Below are positions 1-6,279 of a DNA stretch of 10,968 nucleotides, in pieces. The DNA comes from an uncultured Lachnobacterium sp. (GTDB lineage Bacteria > Bacillota > Clostridia > Lachnospirales > Lachnospiraceae). Within the stretch, counting starts at the first letter, position 1. Every line of letters begins with the position of its first letter. The position numbers and the translations under genes were made by a program. The notes under the pieces were generated by a model. That model was given only the letters and a program-made list of their open reading frames with translations, was not told the origin of the DNA and searched no databases. The DNA lies in assembly GCA_900548765.1 (NCBI GenBank), contig URLU01000063.1:1-10968 (forward strand). Reading direction: 5' to 3'.

Positions 1-135
1 TGTTTTCTTTTTCTTTAACATGTAGTTTTCATTACTACGTTATATTATCACAGAAACCAAATTAATACAATACCTATTTTTTATTATTGATTCTCCTCTT
101 GTTCCAGGCATTGATTTTTCCTCCATTCTGACAAT

Positions 136-160
136 AAAGTGTGCGCCTGACGCACACTTT
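136..160. terminator. Strong hairpin, possible terminator
   Basis: AAAGTGTGCG (136-145) pairs perfectly over 10 bp with CGCACACTTT (151-160) around a 5-nt loop. T-rich sequence follows on either strand (TTTT on plus, TTTATT on minus), so it could end minus-strand transcription coming from the aminopeptidase and the Rpn remnant. It may equally be just one stem of the larger hairpin array around it. Confidence 0.4.
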
Positions 161-229
161 TGCGCACGAGCGGATAGCATAGCTATATATTCATCTCCGC
201 GAGTTGCGCATCATTGGCACGCCAGTGCC

Positions 230-273
230 TTTTGTATAATAGGAAATTCTTTAGGATTTGCTATTATACAAAA
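230..273. repeat. 13-bp perfect inverted repeat (AT-rich hairpin)
   Basis: TTTTGTATAATAG (230-242) and CTATTATACAAAA (261-273) are exact reverse complements separated by 18 nt. The loop itself has AAAT/ATTT ends that could extend the pairing. Each arm contains a TATAAT-like hexamer, so it could in principle hold -10 elements on both strands, but no matching -35 was convincing. Confidence 0.5.
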
Positions 274-411
274 AAGACAACAAACGCGCCCATCCGTCCG
301 ACAGTAGATAGGTGACATTTATTGTCTTGTATTGTCTCTTATATTAAATTTACTGCGCTGATATTTTATTAAAAAATTTTTACTGTAGTCAAGGGTAAAT
401 TATAGCTCTTT

Positions 412-805
412 CTAAACGTATTCTGGGATTTTGTATCCTGCAGCTTCCATTGCCTTTTCAAACTCAGGAAGGCTCATGCCAGCTTTCTGTGCGCCACGTT
501 CAACACCATAATCCTCAGCCTGCACCGAATCAAAGATTTCAGAAAGGCGTCCCTCTGCACGTCCCTCCGCACGTATTCCATCAACAAATGTTTTCTCATC
601 ATATTCTGTGATACACACATCTTTCACCTCCGCTCTGTGCTTAAGCAGGAATGTTTTTAAAACATCATGCTCTATACAATAAGTTACCGCTGCATCAACT
701 GCATAAAACTCGGCTGTTCATCCATACCATTATACAATACCATATATCTTGGTGTTGGCAGTTTAATGATTGTCTTTCCATAAATATTAAGGCTATTACT
801 CACCA
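412..805 (-). pseudogene. Decayed Rpn-family (PD-(D/E)XK nuclease / putative transposase) gene
   Basis: Two pieces of one protein family are readable in different frames. The upstream piece (about 805-711) reads YGKTIIKLPTPRYMVLYNG, the typical mid-protein block of Rpn-family proteins. The downstream piece (about 710-412) reads AVDAAVTYCIEHDVLKTFLL, then KHRAEVKDVCITEYDEKTF, then the Gly/Arg/Glu repeats GRAEGRAEGR and a C-terminus with VERGAQKAG and AMEAAGYK, all familiar from the family's C-terminal end. The N-terminal nuclease core is absent and I estimate 60-70 residues are missing at the frame change near 710. A GTG at 627 gives a 71-codon open frame, but it begins in the middle of the conserved block and should not be called a gene. 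Intact members carry a PD-(D/E)XK nuclease fold and are implicated in recombination and transposition; this copy is dead. It begins immediately after the aminopeptidase stop codon. Confidence 0.8.
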
Positions 806-2101
806 CTATGCCTTAAAAAATGCTGTAACAGCGTCCTTTAGGGCTTTCTGGTCTGCCGCTCCCATAAGCTCTCTGACTGAGTGCATTGACAAAAGCGGAA
901 TACCTATATCCACGGTCTTTACCGGCAGCAGTGTGGAAGCTATTGAGCCCAGTGTACTTCCTCCCCTGATATCTGATCTGTTTACAAATCTCTGATAAGG
1001 AATGTCATCAGCATCACATATCTGGCACAAAATTGCAATTGCCTCTGAGTCTGTCGCATAGGACTGCGAGCATGCTTCCTTTATGCAAAAGCCCCTGCCA
1101 AGCACAGGATGGTTGGTAATGTCCATCTTACCCTGCTTGTTTGGATGAAGTCCATGCGCCACATCAACAGACAGCATCATGGCATCATACATACTCCTGT
1201 CAATTTCTTCCTCACCTGCCCCAAGGCTTCTTATAATTCTTCTGTACATATCATGCAGGAGAATTGATGCTGCTCCCTGCTTGCTGGAGCTTCCTACCTC
1301 CTCATGGTCAAAGAGAGCAATCAGGTTGACACCATTTTTTCTCTCTCCATCAATAATTGCAGATAAAAGAGCTGCACAGGAGGTCTGATTATCAAGTCTC
1401 GCAGCAGAAATCATGGTGTCCTTTACACCCACATACTGAGGCTCCTCCATGCAGTAAGTCATAAGCTCAAAATCCAGAATATCCTTTTTGTCTACAGCAA
1501 GCTCCTCTGCCAGGAATGAGAGGAAATAATCACAGCTTTTCTCCTCCTCCGGCAGCATGTCAACAATCGGCATAAGGTCAATCTGTCTGTTAATCTCCAC
1601 GCCCTTGTTAACCTCAGGATTCATATGGATAGCGAGATTTGGAATCACAACCAGAGGCTTATCTGACTTATAAAATCTGACATCAGGCTTAAAAGGATTT
1701 TTGCTCCTTACAACCACACGTCCAGCTACTCCCAAGGGTCTGTCAAACCATGTGTTAAGGATAGGTCCACCATATACCTCCACATTAATCTGAGAATATA
1801 CATCTGTCTTAAAATCCGCATTTGGCTTTATTCTAAGAGTAGGATAATCGGTATGGGCAGCGGCGATTCTCACCATATCACCCTGAGCATAGCCTTCACC
1901 CACAGTAAAAGCAAAGAGAGCTGTATCATGATGGTTAATCACATACTTCTCACCCCTTTCAAGCTTCCAGTCATCAGCATAATTTATCTCATCAAACCCC
2001 TCCGACTTAAGTCTCTCCATTCCAGCCTTTACACAGTCAAAGGGTGTGACTGCTTTTTTCAGCATGTCGAATAGTATTTCCTGTTCTTTATCTTTGTTCA
2101 T
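806..2101 (-). CDS. M18 family zinc aminopeptidase
   Basis: This 431-residue protein is a cytoplasmic dinuclear-zinc aminopeptidase of family M18, which removes N-terminal residues from peptides, often favouring acidic ones, as part of peptide turnover. Expected metal ligands and catalytic residues are visible: H83 in AAHTDYPTLR, D237 in RLDNQT, E267/E268 in FDHEEVGSSS, D313 in SVDVAHGLHPN and H407 in SMHSVRE. Length and motif order fit the family (usually about 420-480 residues), so it appears intact. The start is the ATG at 2101 because GGAGG (2107-2111) lies 5 nt upstream; an in-frame GTG at 2113 overlaps that site and is unlikely to be used. It is probably monocistronic, with a promoter candidate at 2127-2155. 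The C-terminus FFKA ends where the Rpn remnant starts. Family assignment is firm; substrate preference is not readable from the sequence. Confidence 0.93.
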   Translation of the reverse strand: MNKDKEQEILFDMLKKAVTPFDCVKAGMERLKSEGFDEINYADDWKLERGEKYVINHHDTALFAFTVGEGYAQGDMVRIAAAHTDYPTLRIKPNADFKTDVYSQINVEVYGGPILNTWFDRPLGVAGRVVVRSKNPFKPDVRFYKSDKPLVVIPNLAIHMNPEVNKGVEINRQIDLMPIVDMLPEEEKSCDYFLSFLAEELAVDKKDILDFELMTYCMEEPQYVGVKDTMISAARLDNQTSCAALLSAIIDGERKNGVNLIALFDHEEVGSSSKQGAASILLHDMYRRIIRSLGAGEEEIDRSMYDAMMLSVDVAHGLHPNKQGKMDITNHPVLGRGFCIKEACSQSYATDSEAIAILCQICDADDIPYQRFVNRSDIRGGSTLGSIASTLLPVKTVDIGIPLLSMHSVRELMGAADQKALKDAVTAFFKA

Positions 2102-2126
2102 GTCAGCCTCCACTACAATTCAATTA

Positions 2127-2155
2127 CTTGTACTTTTCTTATAGACCTGTGCCAA
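2127..2155 (-). promoter_or_regulatory. Candidate sigma-A promoter for the M18 aminopeptidase
   Basis: On the minus strand TTGGCA (2150-2155) and TACAAG (2127-2132) are separated by 17 nt, and the predicted start of transcription lies about 15 nt before the GGAGG site at 2107-2111. The -10 is a weak match. A second possibility, TTGCTG-16-TATAAA, lies farther upstream. Confidence 0.35.
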
Positions 2156-2305
2156 TCCGCTGGCATATAGTATATTTTCATAAAACATCTATACATCAGC
2201 ACATGGCAGAATCATCATATAGGAAATCAATTTATATTTAACATTCAGTATACAGCAAGACGATATTTCTAACAACAGACATAAGCATTTTTATATTTGA
2301 ACCTT

Positions 2306-2615
2306 GCTATATGCCTCCCATAATTGTTATTATATAATAAGAATAGAAAGTTGAAGCTTCCCACTTGAAACCTTACAATAATCGGATGGCATACAGTTGT
2401 TTTATAGAACAAAATATGAACTGCAGCGGGGTTCCATTACGCAGGCAATGAAACAACTTGGCAAATTTGTAAAACCAATCTCGCACCAATCCCGCTGCTA
2501 ACTTCATATTTTTTCTATAAAATACACTGTATGCCAGAAGATTAACACAACCTATATAGTGGGAAGCACTAAAATGCAATGTACTATAATAACAATTAGG
2601 AGGCACCATGATAGC
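2306..2615. repeat. Long imperfect palindrome (arms of about 125 bp, 60-nt centre)
   Basis: Left arm 2306-2430 and right arm 2491-2615 are imperfect reverse complements. Matching blocks, left versus reverse-complemented right, include TAATTGTTATTATA, CTTCCCACT, TGGCATACAG, TTTTATAGAA, AAAATATGAA and GCAGCGGG. Similarity even reaches past AGGAGG (2599-2604 region) and the start codon of the downstream gene: GCTATATGCCTCC on the left against GCTATCATGGTGCCTCC on the right. It could be a MITE, an inverted duplication of a promoter/leader region, or an invertible segment. As RNA it would form a giant hairpin that buries the ribosome binding site of the gene at 2608. Nothing else is visible in the gene-free interval 2156-2305. 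Confidence 0.75.
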
Positions 2616-3111
2616 TCTCGAACTGACAAACATAAAGGATTTTATGAATAAACTCCTCAAAACCGAAACCTTCGACCACTTTCTCTTGCAGGAGGCAGTT
2701 CTTTCATCTGCCGCAAGCTATGTGATAGATGGTCATATAACCAACGGCTTTTTCTCAGAAAGTGAGCTTGAAGAGCTTGGTCTCACGGGCTTAAAAATGC
2801 TTCCTTTCTCTTCCCTGCGTGGAAACTGCTTTGATTTGATAAAGGGCAAAAAGGCTCCGGCTTCTTTCAAATTTATCTTTCTCTTATCACCTGATAATTT
2901 AGAGAAAACTATTGCGGCATCAGATAGTTCCTTCACAGCCAATGACATAAGCGGCATGTTTTTTAACATCAAATACCAAAACCAGCTTTTGTCTCTGACA
3001 ACAGGTGTGTCCTACAATATCTTTTCACCTGATAAAACTTTAGAAAAATATTGGGACACTTTAATAAAAAAGTTTCTTTTCCAAAACGAAATAACTTACG
3101 AAGAGCTTTGA
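2608..3111 (+). CDS. Conserved hypothetical protein, DUF5721-like
   Basis: This 167-residue protein has no signal peptide or membrane segment and is probably cytoplasmic. The opening (MIALELTNIKDFMNKLL followed by ETFDHFLLQEA) and the later IDGHITNGFF block resemble the DUF5721 family that I recall from Lachnospiraceae, whose function is unknown. That assignment is from memory. The AGGAGG 5-6 nt before the ATG fixes the start. No catalytic motif is evident. The gene is transcribed away from the M18 aminopeptidase and its ribosome binding site lies within the long palindrome at 2306-2615, so its expression may be affected by that structure. It ends 84 bp before the cold shock gene, which has its own promoter candidate. 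Confidence 0.75.
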   Translation: MIALELTNIKDFMNKLLKTETFDHFLLQEAVLSSAASYVIDGHITNGFFSESELEELGLTGLKMLPFSSLRGNCFDLIKGKKAPASFKFIFLLSPDNLEKTIAASDSSFTANDISGMFFNIKYQNQLLSLTTGVSYNIFSPDKTLEKYWDTLIKKFLFQNEITYEEL

Positions 3112-3120
3112 TTTTAGCAC

Positions 3121-3149
3121 TTTACAAGCTTAAACCATTATGATATTCT
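3121..3149 (+). promoter_or_regulatory. Candidate promoter for the cold shock gene
   Basis: TTTACA (3121-3126) and TATTCT (3144-3149) are spaced by 17 nt, just downstream of the preceding stop codon. This predicts a leader of about 40 nt ending in TTGGAGG (3181-3187) before the ATG at 3196. The short leader makes an E. coli cspA-type long thermosensor UTR unlikely. Confidence 0.45.
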
Positions 3150-3195
3150 AAGTTTAGTTGTAGTTTGCAACATAAATTTTTTGGAGGTACTTTCG

Positions 3196-3399
3196 ATGAG
3201 CAAAGGTACAGTTAAATGGTTCAACAACCAGAAGGGTTACGGATTCATCACAGCCGAGGACGGAAATGATGTATTCGTACATTACTCAGGACTTAACATG
3301 GAGGGATTTAAGTCTCTCGAAGAGGGCGCTGCAGTAACATTTGAGATTACTGATGGAGCTAAAGGTCCACAGGCAACAAATGTTGAAGTAGTTAAATAA
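3196..3399 (+). CDS. Cold shock protein (CspA family)
   Basis: This 67-residue single-domain protein is a CspA-type OB-fold nucleic-acid-binding protein and RNA chaperone, cytoplasmic. RNP1 is seen as KGYGFI (residues 13-18) and RNP2 as VFVHYS (26-31), with the surface aromatics W8, Y15, F17, F27, H29 and Y30 that stack on single-stranded RNA or DNA. The start follows from GGAGG (3183-3187) 8 nt before ATG 3196. It is likely transcribed alone: a promoter candidate lies at 3121-3149 and an intrinsic terminator at 3491-3523. The stop codon sits in the loop of a perfect 8-bp palindrome. Confidence 0.97.
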   Translation: MSKGTVKWFNNQKGYGFITAEDGNDVFVHYSGLNMEGFKSLEEGAAVTFEITDGAKGPQATNVEVVK

Positions 3400-3407
3400 T
3401 TAACTAC
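3388..3407. repeat. Perfect 8-bp hairpin spanning the cold shock stop codon
   Basis: GTAGTTAA (3388-3395) and TTAACTAC (3400-3407) are exact reverse complements around the 4-nt loop ATAA, which contains the TAA stop (3397-3399). There is no following T-run, so this is not a terminator. It may be an mRNA 3' stability element or chance. Confidence 0.45.
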
Positions 3408-3490
3408 GGAGCTAATCAGAGTTTCTATGTACCTTTTTTCTTTATAATAAAAATGTTTTAGGGAATAAGATATAAGATTCAACGATTAAG

Positions 3491-3523
3491 AAAAGAAGAG
3501 TTCGTTACGAGCTCTTCTTTTTT
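3491..3523. terminator. Intrinsic terminator, probably bidirectional
   Basis: AAAAGAAGAG (3491-3500) pairs with CTCTTCTTTT (3512-3521), with an additional TCG/CGA pairing inside the loop. A run of six T (3518-3523) follows on the plus strand, ending the cold shock transcript. On the minus strand the stem is followed by CTTTTCTTAAT, so it can also end the convergent operon whose last gene stops at 3566. Confidence 0.85.
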
Positions 3524-3565
3524 GCGTATACCAAAGTATTCAATAAAAGTATACAAAAAATTCCT

Positions 3566-4378
3566 CTACGTTTGTTCTTTATCAAATTCAAGCATATTCT
3601 TTCTATACCACTTGGGGCACAGATTTCTCTGACAGTTTTCGTTATGCCTCTCCTTTATCTCCATATGCTTAAAATATTCCTTCCACATAAGCTCAAACTC
3701 ATCCTGCTCCTTTGGAAGGCTGGATTCTATTTCAAAAAAATCCTCTCCCGATATATAAAAGCATCCTTTTCCCGCAGGATGAACTACTCCATATCTCCTC
3801 TTTGAATCAAGAATCACAAAGTTTTCACCCGGATATCTGTCTGCGAAATGCCACATGATAACCGGAATCAAATCACATTTTGGCTCGATAGCAGAATATA
3901 AAAATCTGCCGTTATCGCTAAACCTGAGGAAACCATCCATCAACTGCTCTTCATTGTAGACTTTTCTTGACAATTCTAGCACCCTCATAACATATGGGTC
4001 TGCCATCTCCTCCTCAACCCTTGGTCCCTTTTTAAAGCCACGAACCAGAAACCCCAGCACTATAGTTGCCCTGTCTGCATCATAATGACACAGGGCATGA
4101 AATACTCTCTCGTAGACAAAGCCTCCAAGCTGTCTTTGTATGGCACCTATGGTCTTTTGTGCTTTCACCGGGTCTGTCTGCACTTCAATTTCTGTAGAAA
4201 AGAGTGTCAGCTCACCCTCCTCGCCTATAGCAATGGAAATAGAGTCATTGTAGGCTTCACCGATTTGCTTCTTGTATACAAAAGCATCATATATGGCTGT
4301 AAAAATACCATCGAGTGTATCTTCACATCTTAATATCAGTTTTTCCTGCATAATTGTTGTATTCAATGTTTCTTCCAT
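3566..4378 (-). CDS. TIGR03915-like partner of the radical SAM DNA modification/repair protein
   Basis: This 270-residue protein matches from memory the TIGR03915/DUF4130-type family, described as a probable DNA metabolism protein encoded beside, or fused to a uracil-DNA-glycosylase-like domain near, a particular radical SAM protein. Typical features are LILRCEDTLDGIFTAIYDAF near the N-terminus, VLGFLVRGFKKG mid-protein, the MWHFADRYP block, and the C-terminal FELMWKEYFKHMEIKERHN region with Lys/Arg-rich ends. No signal peptide or membrane segment is visible. The first ATG (4378) has AAGGA almost touching it, so translation may begin instead at the ATG at 4351, giving MQEKLILRCEDTLDG, which agrees better with how family members begin. 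It lies 114 bp downstream of the radical SAM gene with no terminator between, so cotranscription is likely. Biochemical activity is unknown. Confidence 0.85.
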   Translation of the reverse strand: MEETLNTTIMQEKLILRCEDTLDGIFTAIYDAFVYKKQIGEAYNDSISIAIGEEGELTLFSTEIEVQTDPVKAQKTIGAIQRQLGGFVYERVFHALCHYDADRATIVLGFLVRGFKKGPRVEEEMADPYVMRVLELSRKVYNEEQLMDGFLRFSDNGRFLYSAIEPKCDLIPVIMWHFADRYPGENFVILDSKRRYGVVHPAGKGCFYISGEDFFEIESSLPKEQDEFELMWKEYFKHMEIKERHNENCQRNLCPKWYRKNMLEFDKEQT

Positions 4379-4492
4379 TCCTTTGCTATTAATCCAGTAT
4401 CTACTGCTTATCTCTCTTATTTAGCTTTTATATTTTAATTCCTGCACGCTTTAGCTTCTGCCCTGTGATAGATTTTCTGTATGCATGACAGC

Positions 4493-6001
4493 TCAAATGG
4501 CAAGTCCAAAATCAGCAAGGGACATCTGCTCATAGCTCTGACCTGCTCCATCTGGCAAATACATCATAGCCGGACGCTCATTATATATCAGATGTCTGGT
4601 GATGTAGCTTTCCTCAATTTTAGTCTGATACATCATCCTGCCATTACAGGTTATAAAATACAAAGCCCGTTTCAATACTACCCCCATCTTCTTAATATCC
4701 CCAAAGTCAAGTCTGGCATGCCTTCTAGCTGCCAGTATTCTCTTTGCACTCCTTGTGCCGATTCCTGGCACTCTGAGCAGGGTATAATAATCTGCCTTAT
4801 TTATCTCAACAGGAAATTCTTCCAGATGCTGTACTGCCCACTGACACTTTGGATCTATAAACTCGTTGAAATTAGGATTCGTTTCCGATAAAAGTTCTCC
4901 TGCCTTAAAGCCATAGAATCTGAGCAGGAAGTCCGCCTGGTAGAGCCTGTGCTCTCTCTTTAATGGAGGTCCCTGCAATAATGATGGCAGGCTCTCATCA
5001 CAGTTTACATTTACAAAGGCAGAATAAAACACTCTCTTCATATCAAACCTGTCATACAAAGCCTCGGTGACAGACATAATCTGATAATCCGTCTCCCCTG
5101 TTGCACCTATGATCATCTGAGTGCTCTGTCCTGCCGGCACAAAATACCTGTCAGGTCTCGCCAGTGCATCCCTCCTGCCTGACACCTCCGGCATATTTGA
5201 AAAGCCCCAGCTTTTCTCACTGAGCTGTACTGCCTTTTTATTCTTCTGCGCTATGGCAAGTCCATTGTGATATTCCATCAGCCTGTCCCTGCTCTCAGCC
5301 ATCTCTGCAAGCTGGTTGTAGTACGTATTATCGTCCAGATACATACGATTTTTCATATTACTGCTGCCATGATATGCCCTGCTCTCCCTGATGCCATTTT
5401 GAATCTGACGCATTGGATTTAATATATTCTGCCTGACCTTATTAGGTGCTGCCTGCCTGAGCCCCTCTGCTGTAGGCAGTTCCAGATTAACGCTCATTCT
5501 GTCACAGAGATACCCCACCATCTCCACAGTCTCCGGCGATGCTCCTGGAATCCCCTTTATATGCACATATCCGTTAAATCTATACTTTACCCTGAGCAGA
5601 TAAAGAGTCTCGTATAAAAGTCCCATGGTATAATCAGGGGATTGCACTATTCCTGAGCTTAGGAACAGGCCCTCTATATAATTGCGCCTGTAAAACTCTA
5701 CAGTCAGCTTACAGACTTCATCAGGCGTAAATGATACTCTCGGTACATCATTTGATGAGCGGTTGACACAGTATTTACAATCATAAATGCACTCATTGGT
5801 AAATAGAATCTTAAGCAGGGAAATACATCTGCCATCTCCTGTAAAAGTATGACATATACCACAGGCAGCGGCATTTCCGAGATTTTTTCCATCCCCGCCC
5901 CTGTCTGTACCACTGGATGTACATGCCACGTCATACTTGGCAGCATCTGATAAAATTGTGAGCTTATCCATGATTTCACTAGCTGCAAACACCTCAGCCA
6001 T
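4493..6001 (-). CDS. Radical SAM protein, putative DNA modification/repair (TIGR03916-like)
   Basis: This 502-residue cytoplasmic protein has the radical SAM cluster motif C71-x3-C75-x2-C78 in NECIYDCKYCVNR, which would bind a [4Fe-4S] cluster and SAM. A cysteine-rich N-terminal segment precedes it (C27, C47, C50, C59 in CTSSG, ACGICHTF and DGRCISLLK), which might hold a second metal site. The C-terminus has a helix-hairpin-helix at about 400-427 (LLRVPGIGTRSAKRILAARR), a fold used for sequence-independent DNA binding. The mix of radical chemistry and HhH, and the adjacency of the TIGR03915-like gene, match the TIGR03916 group annotated as putative DNA modification/repair. Reaction and substrate are not known. 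AAGGAGG lies 6 nt before the ATG. Likely promoter at 6061-6090; a LexA-like palindrome lies farther upstream at 6161-6174. Confidence 0.9.
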   Translation of the reverse strand: MAEVFAASEIMDKLTILSDAAKYDVACTSSGTDRGGDGKNLGNAAACGICHTFTGDGRCISLLKILFTNECIYDCKYCVNRSSNDVPRVSFTPDEVCKLTVEFYRRNYIEGLFLSSGIVQSPDYTMGLLYETLYLLRVKYRFNGYVHIKGIPGASPETVEMVGYLCDRMSVNLELPTAEGLRQAAPNKVRQNILNPMRQIQNGIRESRAYHGSSNMKNRMYLDDNTYYNQLAEMAESRDRLMEYHNGLAIAQKNKKAVQLSEKSWGFSNMPEVSGRRDALARPDRYFVPAGQSTQMIIGATGETDYQIMSVTEALYDRFDMKRVFYSAFVNVNCDESLPSLLQGPPLKREHRLYQADFLLRFYGFKAGELLSETNPNFNEFIDPKCQWAVQHLEEFPVEINKADYYTLLRVPGIGTRSAKRILAARRHARLDFGDIKKMGVVLKRALYFITCNGRMMYQTKIEESYITRHLIYNERPAMMYLPDGAGQSYEQMSLADFGLAI

Positions 6002-6060
6002 ATGATGCCTCCTTCCTCAGTCTGCTATATTCTATATGTAGACTAACCGCAAATTATAAT

Positions 6061-6090
6061 ATAATACTGCGAGTTCTCTTACATTCACAA
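6061..6090 (-). promoter_or_regulatory. Candidate promoter for the radical SAM operon
   Basis: On the minus strand TTGTGA (6085-6090) and TATTAT (6061-6066) are separated by 18 nt. The surrounding AT-rich TATTATATTATAAT run offers alternative -10 positions. The predicted transcript would have a leader of about 50 nt before the AAGGAGG of the gene starting at 6001. Confidence 0.35.
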
Positions 6091-6140
6091 AAATCAGGTA
6101 TATCCATTTGTTTACACATGTCCAAAGACCACAAGGCAAC

Positions 6141-6191
6141 AAAAAAGTGTATACGCATTTCGAACATTTGTTCGTAAAATGATTATACACT
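6141..6191 (-). terminator. Intrinsic terminator of the sugar-sensing operon
   Basis: AGTGTATA (6146-6153) pairs with TATACACT (6184-6191), extended inward by CATTT/AAAATG and GAAC/GTTC pairings to make a long stem with a 4-nt loop. On the minus strand it is followed by a T-run (6141-6146). It lies about 90 nt beyond the stop codon of the MglB-like gene and closes that operon before the radical SAM genes on the same strand. Confidence 0.75.
6161..6174. promoter_or_regulatory. LexA (SOS) box-like palindrome
   Basis: CGAACATTTGTTCG has 6-bp perfect arms around TT and matches the GAAC-N4-GTTC core of Gram-positive LexA operators. The downstream gene on the minus strand is a putative DNA modification/repair radical SAM protein starting at 6001. 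Against it: the site is also the tip of the terminator hairpin at 6141-6191, and it lies about 70 bp upstream of the best promoter candidate rather than overlapping it. Confidence 0.35.
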
Positions 6192-6279
6192 CTTTTGCAT
6201 CTTCACGCAATATTTATTTTAAATTTCTTAGATTGCCTCTTTTTTGCTTCTTTCTTTTGCCTTCTTTTGCTTTCAGTCT

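Larger units (their letters stand above)
130..326. repeat. Hairpin-rich element bounded by a 9-bp inverted repeat
   Basis: This gene-free stretch is bounded by GACAATAAA (130-138) and its exact reverse complement TTTATTGTC (318-326). Inside are several consecutive stem-loops: 136-160, 161-210 (TGCGCA arms at 161-166 and 205-210, with a nested ATAGC/GCTAT stem at about 174-186), a small GGCAC/GTGCC stem near 217-229, and a 13-bp stem at 230-273. Such density of paired arms is not expected by chance. It could be a MITE-like non-autonomous mobile element or a structured RNA; the neighbouring Rpn transposase-like remnant fits the first idea loosely. No clear target-site duplication is visible. 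The rest of 1-411 is AT-rich and shows nothing else I can support. Confidence 0.45.

Noticed and set aside
40..126. A 28-codon minus-strand reading frame beginning MEEKSMPGTRGE, with a GGAGG inside it
   Set aside because: It is very short, AT-rich toward its end, matches no family I know and lies in the repeat-like flank; there is not enough support to call a gene.
651..995. Plus-strand open frame of 114 codons
   Set aside because: It lies antisense to the Rpn remnant and the conserved C-terminus of the M18 aminopeptidase, and resembles no protein family.
2306..2615. A classical invertible promoter (inverton)
   Set aside because: The arms are far longer and more diverged than typical recombinase sites, no site-specific recombinase is in the window, and no good -35/-10 pair was found inside. 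It stays a possibility only.
2373..2660. Minus-strand open frame of 95 codons
   Set aside because: It runs through the long palindrome and the antisense of the DUF5721-like gene start; no convincing start signal or family resemblance.
4481..4891. Plus-strand open frame of 136 codons
   Set aside because: It is antisense to the well-supported radical SAM gene including its HhH region, with no plausible ribosome binding site or family resemblance.
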